From the NCBI GenBank assembly GCA_003477405.1, contig QUDE01000017.1:7825-71824 (forward strand): a stretch of DNA of 64,000 bases, written 5' to 3'. This document shows positions 7,131 to 14,757 of this stretch, in pieces. Both the position numbers and the translations under genes were made by a program. The stretch's first letter is position 1. Each line of letters opens with the position of its first letter. The stretch is from Ruminococcaceae bacterium AM07-15. GTDB lineage: Bacteria; Bacillota; Clostridia; Oscillospirales; Butyricicoccaceae. The notes beneath the pieces were generated by a model that made no database searches, was not told the DNA's origin, and saw only the letters and a program-made list of their open reading frames with translations.

Positions 7131-8384
7131 TCATTTCTGCCCGTTTTCTTCACATTCTTCCTGGAATTCCCCTCCCATTGCTCCGGGCCCCAAGGAAAAA
7201 TCCCGGACAAAAAGCTGATCCTGGTGACTTTGCAAAAGGGCCAACGCACTGGACACCAAAAGCGGCATGGTCTCTTCCGGATCATCCAGTCTGAGCCCAA
7301 AATCCTCTTTCAGCTTCCGCAGCCGGTAAAGTACGGTATTCCGATGGGTAAACAGCCTTTCGCAAGTCTGCTGAATGGAATGATGGCAGATGCAATAGGT
7401 GTACAGCGTCAAACAAAACTGTGTGCCATGGCGCTCATCGTAAGCAGCCACCTCTTTGATCTGGGGATCGATGAAATCCGGCCGTTGGGCCAGCTGGCGC
7501 AGCCGCATCAAATTGCGGCATTGGCCGGTTTGCACCACAAAGGCCCCTTCCCGATGGGTGAACAGATACTGCATCACTTCCTGAGCGGCCTGGTAGACCT
7601 GAGGAAGCAGATACAGATCCTCAAAAGGATCGGTGACCACCACCCGCAGCCGGTTTTGCCGGGCCAGAGCCTCCAGCGGCTCCAGGATCTCCGGCTCCTC
7701 CAAAAGCAGCAGCACTTCATCCCGATACAAAAAGGGAGGCGATTGAGGGAATTCCCGCTGCAATTCATGCTTGAGCGTATCATCCCGGAAATTCAGGCTG
7801 CGATACAGTCCCAGATTGATCAGCACCAACCGGGCCGGTCGGTAATTGATCAGCCGGGTGGTCATGGCCTGGGTGTAAAAAGCAGCCCGTCCGGAAAATT
7901 TGCCGTCCAGCAAATGGGTGAGCACTTCTTCCGCTGTGGTGCCATAGGTCCGCCCCCGCCGCTCCAGGCAAAAGAGCTGCTTGGCCAAAATGGCTTCCAG
8001 CCTGAGAAAATCTCCCTTGGGCCTTGCCGCCAGATCTCCTTTCACATCCACGCAGATCAGGTAACCCACCCGCATTCCGCCGCTGTTGAGGGTGGAGAAT
8101 CTTCTGACATACACACTGTCCTCCACTGGCAGAAATGCACCGTCTGTGGGATCGGGCCTTGCATCCCAGTTGAGCGCGGACACCACTTCATAAGTGATCT
8201 CCCCCCGGCCCAGGGCCGCTTCAAACACCCCATCCCGAAACCCTTCCGGCACATAGCTGGCCATGATATGAAAGGCAATATCCACCACCAGAAGAGGACA
8301 GCCCAGCATGGTACCAATATCTTTCACCAACGGTTCCAGACGATCATCCCGCAAAAAATCCTGCAGCAGCCTGTCCCAATCCAT
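7131..8384 (-). CDS. PucR-family transcriptional regulator
   Basis: A 417-residue PucR/CdaR-type regulator. The N-terminal two thirds look like a GAF-like sensory region (DIGTMLGCPLLVVDIAFHIM near the start). The C-terminus has the PucR HTH: HHSIQQTCERLFTHRNTVLYRLRKLKEDFGL, shown here only as the two segments HHSIQQTCERLFTHRN and TVLYRLRKLKEDFG. ATG at 8384 has AGGAGG upstream. It is divergent from the kdgT-like permease and acetolactate decarboxylase genes and most likely controls them in response to their substrate. Relatives control purine, sugar-acid or amino-acid use. The ligand is unknown. Confidence 0.85.
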   Translation of the reverse strand: MDWDRLLQDFLRDDRLEPLVKDIGTMLGCPLLVVDIAFHIMASYVPEGFRDGVFEAALGRGEITYEVVSALNWDARPDPTDGAFLPVEDSVYVRRFSTLNSGGMRVGYLICVDVKGDLAARPKGDFLRLEAILAKQLFCLERRGRTYGTTAEEVLTHLLDGKFSGRAAFYTQAMTTRLINYRPARLVLINLGLYRSLNFRDDTLKHELQREFPQSPPFLYRDEVLLLLEEPEILEPLEALARQNRLRVVVTDPFEDLYLLPQVYQAAQEVMQYLFTHREGAFVVQTGQCRNLMRLRQLAQRPDFIDPQIKEVAAYDERHGTQFCLTLYTYCICHHSIQQTCERLFTHRNTVLYRLRKLKEDFGLRLDDPEETMPLLVSSALALLQSHQDQLFVRDFSLGPGAMGGEFQEECEENGQK

Positions 8385-8428
8385 ACTTTTCCTCCTCTTG
8401 TGCTGACAGCACAAATGCTTGATTCAAA

Positions 8429-8457
8429 ATTATATCATTAGCCCCGTGCAAAGTCCA
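8429..8457 (-). promoter_or_regulatory. Promoter of the PucR gene
   Basis: Minus-strand TGGACT (8452-8457), a 17-bp spacer and TATAAT (8429-8434) precede the regulator. Confidence 0.65.
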
Positions 8458-8474
8458 GGTTTTGAGACTATGAT
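8446..8474 (+). promoter_or_regulatory. Possible promoter of the kdgT-budA pair
   Basis: GTGCAA (8446-8451), 17 bp and TATGAT (8469-8474) lie upstream of the permease. The -35 is poor, as expected for an activator-dependent promoter, and it overlaps the divergent regulator promoter. Confidence 0.45.
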
Positions 8475-8516
8475 AAGCCCCAGAAACAACAAGTAGGTTG
8501 GATCGGAGGAATTGAT

Positions 8517-9521
8517 GTGAGTGCAGAAAAAAAGAATGTGAACATCTGGAAAGCCCTGCAAAAGGTTCCCGCCGGAACCATGTTTGTTCCCTTGATCATC
8601 GGCGCGCTGATCACCACAGTGGCCCAAGGGATTTTCCAGTTTGATTTGTGGAACTATCTGGGAAACCCCATGAAGGATATGTTCTCCTCCAGCGGCCAGA
8701 TGCTGCTGATCGGACTGATGCTGTTTTGCACCGGTACTTCTCTCAAGCTGGGAGACTTGAAAGACGCACTGCGCCGAGGGGTTCTGCTGATCCTTGTGCG
8801 CTTGGTCATCGCTTATGCCCTGTGCGCCCTGTTCTATGCGGCCTTTGGTTATGACGGCATTCTGGGCATTTCCTTCCTGGCCTTTGTCTGCGCCGTCACC
8901 AGTGCCAACGCCGCTTTGTATATGGGCATCATTCAGCCTTTCGGTGACAAAGCGGATAAGGCCAGCTTCGGTGTGATGCTCATCTGCTCCATGCCTCTGC
9001 TTCCCCTGCTTTTCCTGGGGTTCTTCGGCACATCCGGCTTTGGCATGGCCCAGGTGCTCCAGATCGTCTCTTTGCTCATCCCCTTTGTGCTGGGCATGAT
9101 CCTGGGCAACCTGGATGAAGATATCCGCAAGGTGTTTGCCGGCGGCAACGCCATCATCCTGCCCTTCCTGGGCTTTGAGTTCGGCTCCACCATCAATCTG
9201 TTTGACGCCTTCAAAATGCTCCCTCAGGGGCTGCTGCTCAGCGTGCTGTACTTCATCATCGTCATCACACCCTCTTATATTTTTGAGCGTCGTGTGCTCC
9301 ACCGCCCGGGCTATGCTTCGGTGGCCAGCGCATCGCTGGCCGGCGTAGCTCTGGCCATCCCTTCCATGGCCGCCCAGGCCAACACCGCTCTGGAGCAGTA
9401 CACCACCAGCGCCGTGGCTACACTGGCCTTTGTGCTGGCTGTCACCAACATCCTTTGCCCCTTCATGGTCCGCTGGGTGCTCAAACGGCATCCCGCCGAC
9501 TCTACCAAGGCGGCCCAATAA
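8517..9521 (+). CDS. 2-keto-3-deoxygluconate permease family transporter (KdgT-like)
   Basis: A 334-residue membrane protein of the KdgT family, proton-coupled carriers of 2-keto-3-deoxygluconate in pectin degraders. About ten hydrophobic segments are visible, with family signatures VPAGTMFVPLIIGALITT near the start and GNAIILPFLGFEFGSTINL in the middle. The start is GTG at 8517 with GGAGGA upstream; an out-of-frame ATG overlaps it. It is 41 bp from acetolactate decarboxylase, and no KDG kinase or aldolase is near. The true substrate may therefore be another small keto- or hydroxy-acid; this is inference. Confidence 0.88.
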   Translation: MSAEKKNVNIWKALQKVPAGTMFVPLIIGALITTVAQGIFQFDLWNYLGNPMKDMFSSSGQMLLIGLMLFCTGTSLKLGDLKDALRRGVLLILVRLVIAYALCALFYAAFGYDGILGISFLAFVCAVTSANAALYMGIIQPFGDKADKASFGVMLICSMPLLPLLFLGFFGTSGFGMAQVLQIVSLLIPFVLGMILGNLDEDIRKVFAGGNAIILPFLGFEFGSTINLFDAFKMLPQGLLLSVLYFIIVITPSYIFERRVLHRPGYASVASASLAGVALAIPSMAAQANTALEQYTTSAVATLAFVLAVTNILCPFMVRWVLKRHPADSTKAAQ

Positions 9522-9562
9522 TCCATCCCCTTTGTTAACCATTCCAGAAAGGAAGTTTTATT

Positions 9563-10282
9563 ATGATCAAAATGATCCAAGCCTCTACCCTTAATGCCCT
9601 GATGCTGGGCAATTTTGACTGCACCACATCCGTAGATTCCTTCCTCAAAGAAGCCGATACCGGTATCGGCACCTACACCGGCCTGGACGGCGAAGCCATC
9701 TTTGAAAACGGCGTGGCCTACCGGGCCACAGCCGATGGCAATGTCACCGTGATGTCCCCGGAAGATGGCGTGGCCTTTGGCACAGTAGCCAATTTTGACA
9801 CCACCGTCCCTGTGGAAAAGCTGGAGAACATCTCCTCCATCGAAGTGCTGAAAGAGAAGCTGGCTCCCTATGTGGAGAAAAACCCCAACATCTTCTACAT
9901 GCTCAAGGCCACAGGCACTTTCGGAAAAATGCATGTCCGCAGCTGCTATGCCTGCGAAAAGCCCTATCCCACCCTGTCCGAAGCGGCCAGCCATCAGAAA
10001 GAATTCCAGTACCAGAATGTATCGGGCAGCGTCATTGCGGTATATTGCCCGCCCTATGTGGAAGGAATCAACCTCCCCGGCTGGCACTTCCACTTCCTCA
10101 GCCAGGACAAGACCACCGGCGGCCATATCCTGGGACTGCAGGCCGATTCCCTCTCCTTGCAGCTGAACCCCATCCTGGATTGGGAGTTGCTGCTGCCTGA
10201 AAATCCCGAATTTGCCTCCCGGGATCTTTGCGAAGATCTCAGCGCCAAAACCGCCGCTGTGGAGGGCAACGCCAAGCACTAA
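9563..10282 (+). CDS. budA: Alpha-acetolactate decarboxylase
   Basis: Converts 2-acetolactate to acetoin plus CO2, limiting acetolactate build-up and overflow acid. The 239 residues match the full family length; the zinc ligands are seen in GWHFHFLSQDKTTGGH (His175, His177, His188) and the conserved GIGTYTGLDGE lies at about 34-44. It follows the permease by 41 bp with AGAAAGGAAG as ribosome site, so one message is likely. No acetolactate synthase gene is adjacent. A strong terminator follows. The gene is also called aldB or alsD in other genera. Confidence 0.93.
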   Translation: MIKMIQASTLNALMLGNFDCTTSVDSFLKEADTGIGTYTGLDGEAIFENGVAYRATADGNVTVMSPEDGVAFGTVANFDTTVPVEKLENISSIEVLKEKLAPYVEKNPNIFYMLKATGTFGKMHVRSCYACEKPYPTLSEAASHQKEFQYQNVSGSVIAVYCPPYVEGINLPGWHFHFLSQDKTTGGHILGLQADSLSLQLNPILDWELLLPENPEFASRDLCEDLSAKTAAVEGNAKH

Positions 10283-10339
10283 CCACCATAAACCTTCTCT
10301 CTTTCTGCATTTTCCCCCTGCTCTATGTGTATCCATATA

Positions 10340-10387
10340 CCCCCTTTGCTGGGCCATTGGCCCTGGCCCAGCAAAGGGGGCTTTTTT
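10340..10387 (+). terminator. Terminator after budA
   Basis: A 17-bp stem (CCCCCTTTGCTGGGCCA and its complement) followed by CTTTTTTC. Confidence 0.95.
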
Positions 10388-10410
10388 CGTTTGCTCTTCC
10401 TTTTCTTTCC

Positions 10411-10458
10411 TTGACAACACAGGCAGAAAAGCCTATAATCATTTTAGAACAATTCCAA
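10411..10458 (+). promoter_or_regulatory. Consensus promoter and PerR-box-like operator of perR
   Basis: TTGACA (10411-10416), 17 bp and TATAAT (10434-10439) are perfect consensus. Just downstream, TTAGAACAATTCCAA (10444-10458) is a 7-1-7 inverted repeat of the Per/Fur-box layout, which suggests autorepression. Confidence 0.8.
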
Positions 10459-10477
10459 TTCCAATCCAGAGGTTTTT

Positions 10478-10873
10478 ATGACAAAATACGCACAAGCAAT
10501 TCAACAAATTGTAGAATCCTCCGACTGTCATATGACGGCCGATCAGATTTTCATTCAGCTGCGGCAGATCTACCCCACCGTGGCCCTGGCCACGGTGTAT
10601 AACAACCTGGGAAAACTGTGTCAAAGCGGCCTTTTGCGGAAAATCTCCGCCGAAGGAATGCCCGATCGCTATGACCGTCCCCAGCGTCACGACCATTTGA
10701 TCTGCCAGGTCTGCGGCAAGCTGGCAGATCTGCACCTGGCAGATCTCACCGATCAACTACAGCAACAACTGGACATCCCCTTTTTGTCCTATGACCTGAA
10801 GCTGATCTATATCTGTGATGAGTGCCGTCAGAAGATGGAACAGGGAGCACACCGGGACTCCATCACACCCTAA
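10478..10873 (+). CDS. perR: Fur-family peroxide regulator (PerR-like)
   Basis: A 131-residue Fur/PerR protein: winged helix ([20 protein letters not shown], then TVYNNLGKL), a His-rich metal site ([16 protein letters not shown]) and a second Cys pair (CDEC), giving the structural zinc site. The short length and gene neighbours, both peroxide-detoxifying rubredoxin and rubrerythrin proteins, favour PerR over Fur or Zur. It probably represses itself and the two genes downstream and is released when peroxide oxidises the iron-loaded His residues. The next gene starts 31 bp after its stop, suggesting an operon. Confidence 0.85.
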   Translation: MTKYAQAIQQIVESSDCHMTADQIFIQLRQIYPTVALATVYNNLGKLCQSGLLRKISAEGMPDRYDRPQRHDHLICQVCGKLADLHLADLTDQLQQQLDIPFLSYDLKLIYICDECRQKMEQGAHRDSITP

Positions 10874-10904
10874 AAAGACGATACACCTTGAAAGGAGGAA
10901 CAAT

Positions 10905-11549
10905 ATGAGCAAATGGATCTGTCAAATTTGCGGCTATGTCTATGACGAGGAGAAGGAAGGCGTTCCCTTTTCCCTTTTCCCGGACTCCTGGGTCTGTCCT
11001 TTGTGCGGAGCCGACAAGGCTTCCTTTTCCCCGGAGGGCGGCGCGGAGGAAAAACCTCAGGCTCCCATGCCGGTAATCCATGAGGATCTGGAAGAGCTTT
11101 CTCCCGGCGTTCTGGCGGCCGTATGCTCCAACCTGGCCCGGGGCTGCGAAAAACAGTATCAGGCCGAAGAAGCCGCTCTTTACCGCCAGCTGGCCGACTT
11201 CTTCACCGCTGCTGCGCCTGCGGCCCCTCAAAACACCCTGGAGGATCTGTCTTCCCTGGTATCCCAGGACCTGAGCCAGGGCTATCCCACTCTTCATTCC
11301 GCTGCCAAGGCCGAAGCCGATCGAGGCACCCAGCGAATCTGTGTCTGGGGTGAAAAAGTGACCCGCATTGCAGACTCCCTTCTCAAGCGCTATCAGAAAG
11401 AAGGCGAAGCCTTCCTGCAAGGCACCCGGATCTGGGTTTGCTCGGTGTGCGGCTTTATCTATGTGGGAGACAGCGCCCCGGAACTTTGCCCGGTGTGCAA
11501 AGTTCCTGCATGGAAATTTGATGTTGTGGAAGGGAGGAAGGGAAAATGA
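10905..11549 (+). CDS. Double-rubredoxin protein with rubrerythrin-like core
   Basis: A 214-residue redox protein. Residues 1-45 are a rubredoxin (CQIC...CPLC; Cys6, Cys9, Cys31, Cys34). Residues 60-175 are helical and resemble a degraded rubrerythrin bundle ([20 protein letters not shown] and [15 protein letters not shown]). Residues 178-208 are a second, shorter rubredoxin ([11 protein letters not shown]...CPVC). The core seems to lack the full set of ExxH iron ligands, so it may pass electrons rather than reduce peroxide itself. AAAGGAGG precedes ATG 10905. It overlaps the next gene by 4 bp, so both are made together under PerR. Confidence 0.8.
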   Translation: MSKWICQICGYVYDEEKEGVPFSLFPDSWVCPLCGADKASFSPEGGAEEKPQAPMPVIHEDLEELSPGVLAAVCSNLARGCEKQYQAEEAALYRQLADFFTAAAPAAPQNTLEDLSSLVSQDLSQGYPTLHSAAKAEADRGTQRICVWGEKVTRIADSLLKRYQKEGEAFLQGTRIWVCSVCGFIYVGDSAPELCPVCKVPAWKFDVVEGRKGK

Positions 11550-12730
11550 AACAATACGCTGTGCGAAACCTTCGTCTTTGTACCAAGGACTGTCTGTGCC
11601 TCTATGTGTGCCCCACCGGAGCCACCGATACAGAGAACAGCATCATCGATGTGAAAAAATGCCTGGGCTGCGGCCTTTGTGCCGACGCCTGCCCCAGCGG
11701 AGCCATTTCCATGGTGCCCGCCGAATATCCCCCGCAGCAGCCGAAAACCCAGACGGTGTGCGCTCCCGCCTTTGCTCTGGCCCAGAACAAGGCCCTGGAG
11801 GAGAAAGCGGCCTTGCAGCTGGCGGAAGGCGCCGAAACAGACAGCCTGTACCGGCTGATGACCGCCCTGGCCAAATCGGCCCGGCTGGTGAACGAAGATC
11901 TGCTGCGGGAAAGCGGCTATATGCTCCCCCAAAGCAAAAACACCCGGGATCTGCTGGAAAAATGGGTGCAGTCCCCTCCCTCTCCCCAATTTCCGGTGGA
12001 AGCCGCCCAGAAACTTCTGAAACTTATCCCCTGCAATGAATGTGACAGCAAAGGAGAATCTCAGATCATGAGCCAATGGAAATGCAAAGTATGCGGACAC
12101 ATCCACGAAGGTGAAACACTTTCCCCTGATTTTGTCTGCCCTGTCTGCCGTCAGCCGGCCTCTTCCTTTGAGAAAATCGAGCAGCCGGCCAAAGTGAACC
12201 CCTATGCCGGTACCCAGACCGAAAAGAACCTGGCCGCCGCTTTTGCCGGTGAATCGGAAGCCCGGAACAAATACACCTATTTTTCTTCGGTGGCCAAAAA
12301 GGAAGGCTATGAGCAGATCGCCGCTCTCTTCCTGAAAACTGCCGAAAATGAGCGGGAACACGCCAAAATGTGGTTCAAAGAGCTGGGAGGGTTGGGAGAC
12401 ACCGCCCAGAACCTGCTCCACGCCGCCCAGGGCGAAAACTACGAATGGACCGATATGTACGAAGGCTTTGCCAAAACCGCCGAGGAAGAAGGTTTCCCCC
12501 AGCTGGCCGCCAAATTCCGTCTGGTGGCCGCCATTGAAAAACACCATGAAGAGCGTTATCGTACTCTGCTGCACAATGTGGAAACCGCTCAGATCTTCCA
12601 GAAGAGCCAGATCAAGGTGTGGGAATGCCGCAACTGCGGTCATATCGTCACCGGTCTTTCGGCCCCTGCCGTCTGCCCCACCTGCGCCCATCCCCAGAGC
12701 TTCTTCGAGCTCAACTGCGAAAATTATTGA
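11546..12730 (+). CDS. Ferredoxin-rubredoxin-rubrerythrin-rubredoxin fusion
   Basis: A 394-residue peroxide-detoxifying fusion. Residues 10-52 are a 2x[4Fe-4S] ferredoxin: a regular [12 protein letters not shown] and an odd first cluster (Cys12, 16, 18, 22; CxxxCxCxxxCP). Residues 175-205 are a rubredoxin (CKVC, then CPVC). Residues 222-350 are the rubrerythrin diiron bundle with ENEREH and EKHHEE. Residues 358-390 are a second rubredoxin (CRNC, CPTC). An internal ATG at 12068 has its own AAAGGAG site 10-11 bp upstream, so a short rubrerythrin (220 residues) may also be made. It is last in the perR operon. Confidence 0.88.
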   Translation: MKQYAVRNLRLCTKDCLCLYVCPTGATDTENSIIDVKKCLGCGLCADACPSGAISMVPAEYPPQQPKTQTVCAPAFALAQNKALEEKAALQLAEGAETDSLYRLMTALAKSARLVNEDLLRESGYMLPQSKNTRDLLEKWVQSPPSPQFPVEAAQKLLKLIPCNECDSKGESQIMSQWKCKVCGHIHEGETLSPDFVCPVCRQPASSFEKIEQPAKVNPYAGTQTEKNLAAAFAGESEARNKYTYFSSVAKKEGYEQIAALFLKTAENEREHAKMWFKELGGLGDTAQNLLHAAQGENYEWTDMYEGFAKTAEEEGFPQLAAKFRLVAAIEKHHEERYRTLLHNVETAQIFQKSQIKVWECRNCGHIVTGLSAPAVCPTCAHPQSFFELNCENY

Positions 12731-12756
12731 TCCTCCTATATCCCATACATACAGAA

Positions 12757-12792
12757 CAAAAAGAGAGCCCCGAAAACGGGGCTCTCTTTTGC
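12757..12792. terminator. Bidirectional terminator
   Basis: AAAAAGAGAGCCCCG-AAAA-CGGGGCTCTCTTTT serves both the rubrerythrin gene (plus) and the M24 peptidase (minus). Confidence 0.95.
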
Positions 12793-12807
12793 TGTATTCC
12801 ATGAAAA

Positions 12808-13872
12808 TTACACAATGCGCAGATCTTTGGACAGTGCATTCAGTACCAGACAGCCATCTTCGGTCACCAGCACCAGATCTTCGATACGAACGCCGAAACG
12901 GCCGGGCAGATAGATTCCCGGCTCCACCGAAAAGACCATTCCCGGCTGAGCAATGGCCTGGCTTACGCTGCTGTTATCCGGTGGTTCATGGCACTCCAGG
13001 CCGCATCCATGGCCCAGGCGATGGGTGAAGAAGGGACCGTAACCCGCCTCTTCGATGATCTTGCGGGCCGCCTGATCCACCTGGCACAGGGGAACGCCGG
13101 GACGAAGCACCTGCTCTGCCGCCAAATTGGCCTGACGGACCACTTCATAGACCTGTTTCTGCTCCTCATCGGCCTGGCCGAAAAACACCGTCCGGGTCAT
13201 GTCGCACCAGTAGCGGCGAATGGGCATGAACAGATCCAGTACCACCGAATCCCCCTGACGCAGCACCGTCTGATCCGGGCTGTGATGGGGATCGGCTCCG
13301 TTGGCGCCAAAGCTGACAATAACCCCTTCGCCCCGGTTGCCTCCTTCTTTCTGGTACAGATTTTCCACCAAAGAGGCGATCTCCTGCTCGGTGACTCCTT
13401 CCCGCAAAGCGGCAATGGCCTGCTCCATCACCCGGTCATTCACCTGGGAAGCATGGATCATGGCCTGCTGCTCTTCCTTGTCCTTGTACATCCGCACCAG
13501 ATCCACCGGTGCAGAGCCGTGGACGGGCAACACATCTCTCCGCGCTTCCAACAGATCGATCAAAAAGCGGCTGGGCCAGAACTTATCCACCCCCAGCTTG
13601 CCGGGAAGCACCCGCTGGGCCAGGGCCGCGGTGGGCTGGTCGCTGTCACTGTGCAGCACCAACTCCGCTCCCTCCTGCTCTTCCACGCCAAAGAGTTCAT
13701 TGGCATAGAGCACGCAGTCTTTCTCCGTGATGTACAGCACCCACATCCGCTCCATGGGGGAAACCCACAGACCGGTGAGATAATACACCGAAGCGGGAGC
13801 CGTGACCAAGATCTGCTCCAGGCCTTGCTCCGCCATGGCCTGCCGTACTCTTGCCAGACGCTGCTGATTCAT
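12808..13872 (-). CDS. M24-family metallopeptidase (Xaa-Pro aminopeptidase/dipeptidase)
   Basis: A 354-residue two-domain protein: creatinase-type N-terminal domain (1-125) and pita-bread catalytic domain (130-350). Metal ligands are visible: the two Asp in VVLDLFMPIRRYWCDMTRT, His in THRLGHGCGLECHEPP, Glu in SVEPGIYLPG and Glu in RIEDLVLV. Such enzymes remove N-terminal residues before proline or split X-Pro dipeptides in the cytoplasm. Length fits the short bacterial PepQ/YqhT type. A TGGACA-17-TAGACT promoter lies at 13918-13946. It appears to be transcribed alone. Confidence 0.92.
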   Translation of the reverse strand: MNQQRLARVRQAMAEQGLEQILVTAPASVYYLTGLWVSPMERMWVLYITEKDCVLYANELFGVEEQEGAELVLHSDSDQPTAALAQRVLPGKLGVDKFWPSRFLIDLLEARRDVLPVHGSAPVDLVRMYKDKEEQQAMIHASQVNDRVMEQAIAALREGVTEQEIASLVENLYQKEGGNRGEGVIVSFGANGADPHHSPDQTVLRQGDSVVLDLFMPIRRYWCDMTRTVFFGQADEEQKQVYEVVRQANLAAEQVLRPGVPLCQVDQAARKIIEEAGYGPFFTHRLGHGCGLECHEPPDNSSVSQAIAQPGMVFSVEPGIYLPGRFGVRIEDLVLVTEDGCLVLNALSKDLRIV

Positions 13873-13917
13873 CCCTGTTCACCCTTTCCCACCCCCTGAG
13901 GGGGCTTATTTGCTTCC

Positions 13918-13946
13918 AGTCTACCACAGCCCGGGAAAACTGTCCA
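13918..13946 (-). promoter_or_regulatory. Promoter of the M24 peptidase gene
   Basis: Minus-strand TGGACA (13941-13946), a 17-bp spacer and TAGACT (13918-13923). Confidence 0.65.
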
Positions 13947-13976
13947 GGCCTGGAAAAGGGCGAAGAAGGGCCGTTA

Positions 13977-14612
13977 TCAGGCCAGAGGCTCCATGTACTC
14001 CGGTCCCTTCTTACAGATGGGGCAAACAAAATCCGAAGGGAGGGTTTCGCCTTCAAACACATAACCGCAGATTTTGCACCGCCAGCCTTTTTGTGCCGGC
14101 TGCTCTTTTTCTTCTCCCTGATAGGAAGGCGCCTCTTTGGGGGTGCCGCCCTTCTTTACCTGATGGTAATAGGCATAGGTCATGCTCTCCCCTTCCAGGC
14201 ACTCGGCCTGCTCCACCTGGCCCACAAAGATCCGGTGGGTTCCCACATCCATCTGCCCTGTGACCCGGCAGAAGAAGCGGGCCGTCATGCCCTCTTTCAC
14301 ATAGGGCACCCCTGCTTCGTCCCGCAGGCAAGAGATCCCTTCAAACTTCTGCACATCCCGGCCGGACTGAAAACCAAAGCGGCCGATCTGCTCCAGCTCC
14401 ACCTTCTTGCTGAGCACAGCGGCTTCAAACACTCCCGACTGGGCAATCAATTCTCCGGTATAGCTATTTTTATTGATGGTCACCGCCAACTGAGGAGGCT
14501 CCGCCGTCACCTGCTGCACGGTGTTGACGATGCAGCCGCTTTCTTTTCCTTCGTGGGCGCTGCTGATGAGATAAAGCCCGCAGCTCAGCTGATTGAATGC
14601 TTTCAGATCCAT
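13977..14612 (-). CDS. hrb: Flavin reductase-rubredoxin fusion (high-molecular-weight rubredoxin, Hrb-like)
   Basis: A 211-residue protein with an N-terminal FMN-binding flavin-reductase-like domain (about 1-155, with SGCIVNTVQQVT and QLAVTINKNSYT) and a C-terminal rubredoxin (CKICGYVFEGE...CPIC). In Moorella and Clostridium, Hrb takes electrons from NADH and feeds flavodiiron proteins or rubrerythrins. That fits the neighbouring redox genes. ATG at 14612 with AGGAGG is chosen over an upstream ATG. Its promoter carries a near-perfect long palindrome, so it is likely redox- or effector-controlled. Confidence 0.88.
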   Translation of the reverse strand: MDLKAFNQLSCGLYLISSAHEGKESGCIVNTVQQVTAEPPQLAVTINKNSYTGELIAQSGVFEAAVLSKKVELEQIGRFGFQSGRDVQKFEGISCLRDEAGVPYVKEGMTARFFCRVTGQMDVGTHRIFVGQVEQAECLEGESMTYAYYHQVKKGGTPKEAPSYQGEEKEQPAQKGWRCKICGYVFEGETLPSDFVCPICKKGPEYMEPLA

Positions 14613-14651
14613 AATACCATCCTCCTGTTTTTCTCTTGGAATCGGTCTATC

Positions 14652-14684
14652 CAAAAGTATACTTTATAAGTATACTTTTGTCAA
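14652..14684 (-). promoter_or_regulatory. hrb promoter with 13-bp-arm palindromic operator
   Basis: Minus-strand TTGACA (14679-14684), a 17-bp spacer and TATACT (14656-14661). The palindrome CAAAAGTATACTT-TAT-AAGTATACTTTTG (14652-14680) covers the -10 and spacer, so a bound dimer would block polymerase. The layout fits a MarR or HxlR-type repressor; which one is not known. Confidence 0.85.
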
Positions 14685-14757
14685 CATTCTTCTACCTCTT
14701 TTCCCCACCGCATAGACTGTCATAGACAGACCACGGGGAAGGAGGGGGTCATCCCCC

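Noticed and set aside
6921..8441. A 506-residue frame on plus opposite the PucR regulator
   Set aside because: Shadow of the regulator's codon bias: Pro/Gln/His-rich, no ribosome site, no family pattern, while the minus strand gives a clean PucR protein.
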